NCBI GenBank assembly: GCA_038204185.1
Contig: JBBRDE010000002.1
Location: 1-64,000 of the forward strand
Source: Salmonirosea sp038204185
GTDB lineage: Bacteria > Bacteroidota > Bacteroidia > Cytophagales > Spirosomataceae
Direction: 5' to 3'
DNA length: 64,000 nucleotides
This document shows, one piece after another, positions 61,901 to 64,000 of this stretch. A program made the translations under genes and the position numbers. How positions within the stretch are numbered: position 1 is the first letter of the stretch; each line of letters begins with the position of its first letter. The notes under the pieces were generated by a model. The model did no database searches. It was not told where the DNA came from and was given only the letters and a program-made list of their open reading frames with translations.

Positions 61901-62552
61901 CTGCAATCGGGGCATCGTGGTGAATGACTATCTGCAGACCTCCGACCCCGACATCTTCGCAGCCGGCGAAATAGCCCAATGGCGCGGGCAGATGTGGGGC
62001 ATCACGCTGGCCGCCGAACAGCAGGCCGAAGTAATTTCGCACTATCTGAACGGCGACGTGGCATCGCCCTATCAGGGTAGCGTCTCGCTGAATATTTTGA
62101 AAATGGAGGGCTTGCACTTGTGCAGCATGGGGATGATAGAGGTACCTGACAACGATCCTGCCTACGAAGAAATCACCTTTATCGACAAAGCCAAACGGTA
62201 TTACAAAAAATGCATCGTGCATCAGGACAAGCTCGTCGGAGCGATTCTGGTGGGGGATAAAAATGAATTCAACGAATTCCGCGATTTGATTTCCAAAGGT
62301 ACCGAGCTGTCCGAAAAGCGGATGGAACTGCTGCGATCGGGCGGGAAAAGCGATCCGCTGGAAGGGAAACTGGTGTGCTCGTGTAACAACGTCGGCCGGG
62401 GCAATCTCGAAAAAGTCATCCGCTCGGGCTATACAGATTTCCAGCAACTCTGTCAGCAAACCGGCGCTGGCACCGGCTGCGGCTCCTGTCGCCCCGAAGT
62501 ACGGGCAATTTTGGAGGCCGCAGCTACGCCTGTCGACCTTGAAATAGTTTGA
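58932..62552 (+). CDS. Assimilatory nitrate reductase fused to NAD(P)H/FAD and BFD module
   Basis: The 1206-aa protein joins two enzymes. Residues 40-735 form a molybdopterin oxidoreductase of NasC/NarB type: 4Fe-4S ligands Cys42, Cys45, Cys49 and Cys77, then cofactor-binding blocks such as SRLCMSS and VDPRVTDT. Residues 740-1130 are a NirB-like FAD/NAD(P)H reductase (IIMIGAGSAG near 743-752 and GGGLLGLELG). The last 60 residues form a BFD-type [2Fe-2S] domain (Cys1149, Cys1151 and CGSC). It would pass NAD(P)H electrons directly to nitrate in the cytoplasm. The first 40 residues are an extension partly encoded by a repeat. Confidence 0.9.
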   Translation: MSTLKSLHTSGIDDSEQSIRTNPATVQQLHNSTIQQKHKTTCCYCGVGCGIVVQKESNGRLTVTGDKSHPSSQGMLCSKGMNLHYTVMDQSDRLLFPQMRMNRSMPLQRVSWDEALERTAAVFRTFIQKYGPDSVAFYVSGQCLTEEYYLVNKLIKGFIGSNNIDTNSRLCMSSAVVGYKLSLGEDSVPVCYDDIEEADVFYVQGANPAWCHPIIWRRIQAHKAANPHVKIITVDPRVTDTVRASDLHLPIRPGTDITLNHAIGRVLIEQGYLDEEFIISHTDGFTAYREQVMERSVEDAAAICGVEVPSIRQAAEWIGRSKGFLSLWTMGMNQSSVGVNKNLSLINLHLITGRIGTPGNGPFSLTGQPNAMGGREVGGLANILPAHRDVSNAAHRAEMEEFWNSPVKIADKPGLTATEMFQAMDDDKLKAIWIINTNPLVSMPDVNSVERALKKGRFVVVQDVSSRADTVAMADVVLPAAAWLEKEGTMTNAERRITYLPKILDAPGEALPDAEIIWRFAQKMGFGEYFNYQNSGEVYAEYVQTTTGTSIDITGLSHEILRKQRSVQWPYISQKQGAPAPTPRLFADHKFYTPNQRAQIHAVPDGNASEPTDTDFPLVLTTGRIRDQWHTMTKTGRVAKLNQHVPHPYLQINPEDAAARDIKQDQLVSVRSRRGEVRVKAQLSDDVRWGVCFLPMHWGKILNSTLARANNLTSSLVDPRSKEPDFKFSAVEVELYQKPIEKIIMIGAGSAGLGFVNAHRLVNRADEIHVFSQEIYPFYNRVLLPDYISGAQSWAQLVKLREEQFAEAGIVVHKGVGITTIDRANKTVTDTNGVVHSYDKLILGTGSRAFMPKGVPALPGIFNMRSRLDADSLLPFLESTNPHVVIVGGGLLGLELGASLRELNVRVSVVQRISRFMERQLDPLAGDLLYQEIRDRGIDVYFNDEVQTFCGTDTLNGIRLKSGRKLDCQVAVIAIGTVPNIELACAAGLDCNRGIVVNDYLQTSDPDIFAAGEIAQWRGQMWGITLAAEQQAEVISHYLNGDVASPYQGSVSLNILKMEGLHLCSMGMIEVPDNDPAYEEITFIDKAKRYYKKCIVHQDKLVGAILVGDKNEFNEFRDLISKGTELSEKRMELLRSGGKSDPLEGKLVCSCNNVGRGNLEKVIRSGYTDFQQLCQQTGAGTGCGSCRPEVRAILEAAATPVDLEIV
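59015..59033. repeat. 19-bp inverted repeat, right copy, within the nitrate reductase gene
   Basis: The reverse complement of 58862-58880, located in codons 28-34, where it encodes QLHNSTI-type residues. The text continues with a further ATTCAACAA unit. The residues lie before the first Fe-S cysteine. Confidence 0.75.
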
Positions 62553-62592
62553 GGGCGCGCTTTTTGTTTTTTTGACACTATCTACTTTCCAT

Positions 62593-62609
62593 CGCACGGG
62601 CGACCCCGT
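62593..62609. repeat. REP-like 17-bp element, copy 3, inverted
   Basis: CGCACGGGCGACCCCGT is the reverse complement of the elements at 33205 and 38927. It lies between the nitrate reductase stop and the next start. Confidence 0.7.
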
Positions 62610-62626
62610 GTCAACTCTCAACTATT

Positions 62627-64000
62627 TTGACTGACATCCAAACCATCAAAATCAACCTCCCCGGCGGCATCGTTTCGCCCGGACGGCTGCACGAAATCCT
62701 GACCATCGCGCACAACGCCAAAGTACAGCAGGTACGGTTTGGGGTGCGGCAGCAGCTGCTTTTTACGGTGACGGGTGAAAAACTGCGCTTCCTGGAACGT
62801 GATTTCAAACTGCACAATATCCAGTACGAAATTAACGCAGAAAAGTACCCCAACATCATCAGTTCCTACTGCGCCGAGGAGGTGTTTCGCACCGGACAAT
62901 GGCTCCACGAAAGCGAGTACCACACCGTATTGGACGAATTTGATTATAGTCCCAAGTTGAAGATCAACCTGTCCGACTCCAACCAGAGTTTCACGCCGTT
63001 TTTTACAGGGAACCTCAACTTTATCGCCTCGCCCGAGCCACATTTCTGGTACTTATATATTCGTCCGAAACAATCCAATACGCTCTTCCGTTGGCGCGAC
63101 TTGATTTATACCAATGACATTGGACGCGTCGCCCAGGCCATCGAATCGGCCCTGCTGGAAGGTACCCTTACGGAGCCTGAGCTTTTTGAAAAAGTAAACC
63201 AGACGGAACCTTACATTACCCAACCCGCCACGCAGGAGGTCGAACTACCCGAGTTCACCCTACCCTACTACGAAGGCTTCAACCGCTACGGACAGCGTTC
63301 GTGGCTGGGTCTCTACCGTCGCAACGAGCAGTTCTCCATTCCGTTTTTGCTTGATGTTTGTACTCTCTGCCTGGAAACCCGTGTCGGCGAATTATGCACC
63401 ACCCCCTGGCGCTCCCTGATTATTAAAGGTATTGAAGAGAAAGACCGCCCGACGTGGAGTCACGTGCTGGGTCGGCACAACATCAATGTGCGCCATGCCG
63501 CCAACGAACTTGCGTGGCAAACGGAGGATCACAACGAAGAAGGGATCGACCTGAAAAAATACATCTTGCAGTACTTCGAGAAACACGATACCCGTACCTT
63601 CGGGCTGTGCTTCGGCGTGCAGACGCGCGACAAATCGGAAGTGTTCGGTTCTATTTTAATCCGTAAAAGGTACACCGCAAAACTGGGAAACTGGGGTATA
63701 CTCCCCGTGTATGATCTGTATTACACGGAAAATTTCAACCCCAACAGCCGGACGTACTTTCTGTATGAAACGGGTTTGATGAAAAACCATGTACCCAATC
63801 AAGTCGATCGCCTGTGCCGGAAGTTCAACGCTTCCCGCCACGCCCAAACGCCAAAATCTACGCGGATAGAAGCCTCTGAAAATCTGGATTCAGGAGCGAC
63901 GCATGAACTCTACCACTGTTCACACTGTCTGACTACATACGACGAAACCTACGGCGACGAGCGGGCGGGCGTTGCCCCCGGCTTATCCTTCACCAATTTG
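62627..64000 (+). CDS. Rubredoxin-tailed protein with nitrite/sulfite reductase half-domain (partial)
   Basis: The frame is open from a TTG at 62627 to the window end (458 codons, 3-prime end missing). No ATG precedes it after the stop at 62573, so TTG is the likely start. The N-terminal 70 residues match the ferredoxin-like half-domain of nitrite/sulfite reductases (GGIVSPGRLHEILTIAHNAKVQQVRFG). A second region has TTPWRSLIIKGI and NVRHAANELAWQ. The end is a rubredoxin domain (LYHCSHCLTTYDETYGDE) with its first CxxC pair visible. I see no sirohaem cysteine set (Cys-x5-Cys with Cys-x3-Cys). It probably transfers electrons in nitrate assimilation. Confidence 0.75.
   Translation, partial: MTDIQTIKINLPGGIVSPGRLHEILTIAHNAKVQQVRFGVRQQLLFTVTGEKLRFLERDFKLHNIQYEINAEKYPNIISSYCAEEVFRTGQWLHESEYHTVLDEFDYSPKLKINLSDSNQSFTPFFTGNLNFIASPEPHFWYLYIRPKQSNTLFRWRDLIYTNDIGRVAQAIESALLEGTLTEPELFEKVNQTEPYITQPATQEVELPEFTLPYYEGFNRYGQRSWLGLYRRNEQFSIPFLLDVCTLCLETRVGELCTTPWRSLIIKGIEEKDRPTWSHVLGRHNINVRHAANELAWQTEDHNEEGIDLKKYILQYFEKHDTRTFGLCFGVQTRDKSEVFGSILIRKRYTAKLGNWGILPVYDLYYTENFNPNSRTYFLYETGLMKNHVPNQVDRLCRKFNASRHAQTPKSTRIEASENLDSGATHELYHCSHCLTTYDETYGDERAGVAPGLSFTNL

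Overview
The window reads as chromosomal DNA of a Bacteroidota bacterium, most likely order Cytophagales near the Spirosomataceae (Dyadobacter/Telluribacter-like; this placement is inference). Supporting evidence: a SusC/SusD pair, TonB-dependent receptors with carboxypeptidase-like N-domains, a type IX secretion C-terminal domain, lipoproteins with Bacteroidota-style lipoboxes, starts without Shine-Dalgarno sequences, and Bacteroidota promoters (TTG, 19 bases, TAnnTTTG). The hexamer GGTACC is strikingly frequent in genes and terminators alike.

Layout. (1) 1-8.1 kb: assorted metabolic and secreted proteins: a hypothetical protein, a PIG-L deacetylase, a methyltransferase, a D-lactate-type dehydrogenase, a sulfatase, a lipoprotein and an exported sugar isomerase-like TIM barrel. 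(2) 8.3-21.4 kb: a copper/heavy-metal island with a CopA ATPase, a cytosolic CxxC chaperone, a HYC_CC_PP protein, a TonB receptor, an AraC-type regulator carrying a metal-chaperone-like N-terminus, two periplasmic metal-binding proteins, a PepSY protein and a His/Met-rich outer-membrane protein. A TIGR02587/TIGR02588 pair and an M19-type dipeptidase interrupt it. The copA and chaperone promoters share a 21-bp-spaced direct repeat, so they probably form one regulon. (3) 21.4-28.4 kb: kynureninase, a membrane protein behind a strongly folded leader, a secreted unknown, and a PQQ-type sugar dehydrogenase fused to PKD, cytochrome c and a carbohydrate-binding-like domain. (4) 28.7-39 kb: a surface polysaccharide locus with a flippase, UDP-GlcNAc 2-epimerase, UDP-sugar dehydrogenase, three glycosyltransferases, methyltransferases and a FemAB-like acyltransferase. 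Simple-sequence and REP-like repeats stud its gene borders. (5) 39.5-49.5 kb: a collapsed SusC/SusD pseudogene, then an intact SusC-SusD operon with two lipoproteins and an M43 metalloprotease. (6) 49.5-64 kb: a nitrate assimilation cluster. Leftward: nirB, nirD, a NarX-like kinase and a LuxR-type regulator. Rightward: the sirohaem methyltransferase, an alginate-export-type porin, a NarK/NasA transporter, a nitrate reductase fused to an NAD(P)H/FAD and BFD module, and a rubredoxin-tailed protein cut by the window end. Together these would import nitrate, reduce it to nitrite and then ammonium, make the sirohaem for NirB and sense the substrate.

No rRNA, tRNA, CRISPR array, phage or intact transposase was recognised. 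All functions are read from sequence motifs by eye; no database search was run.
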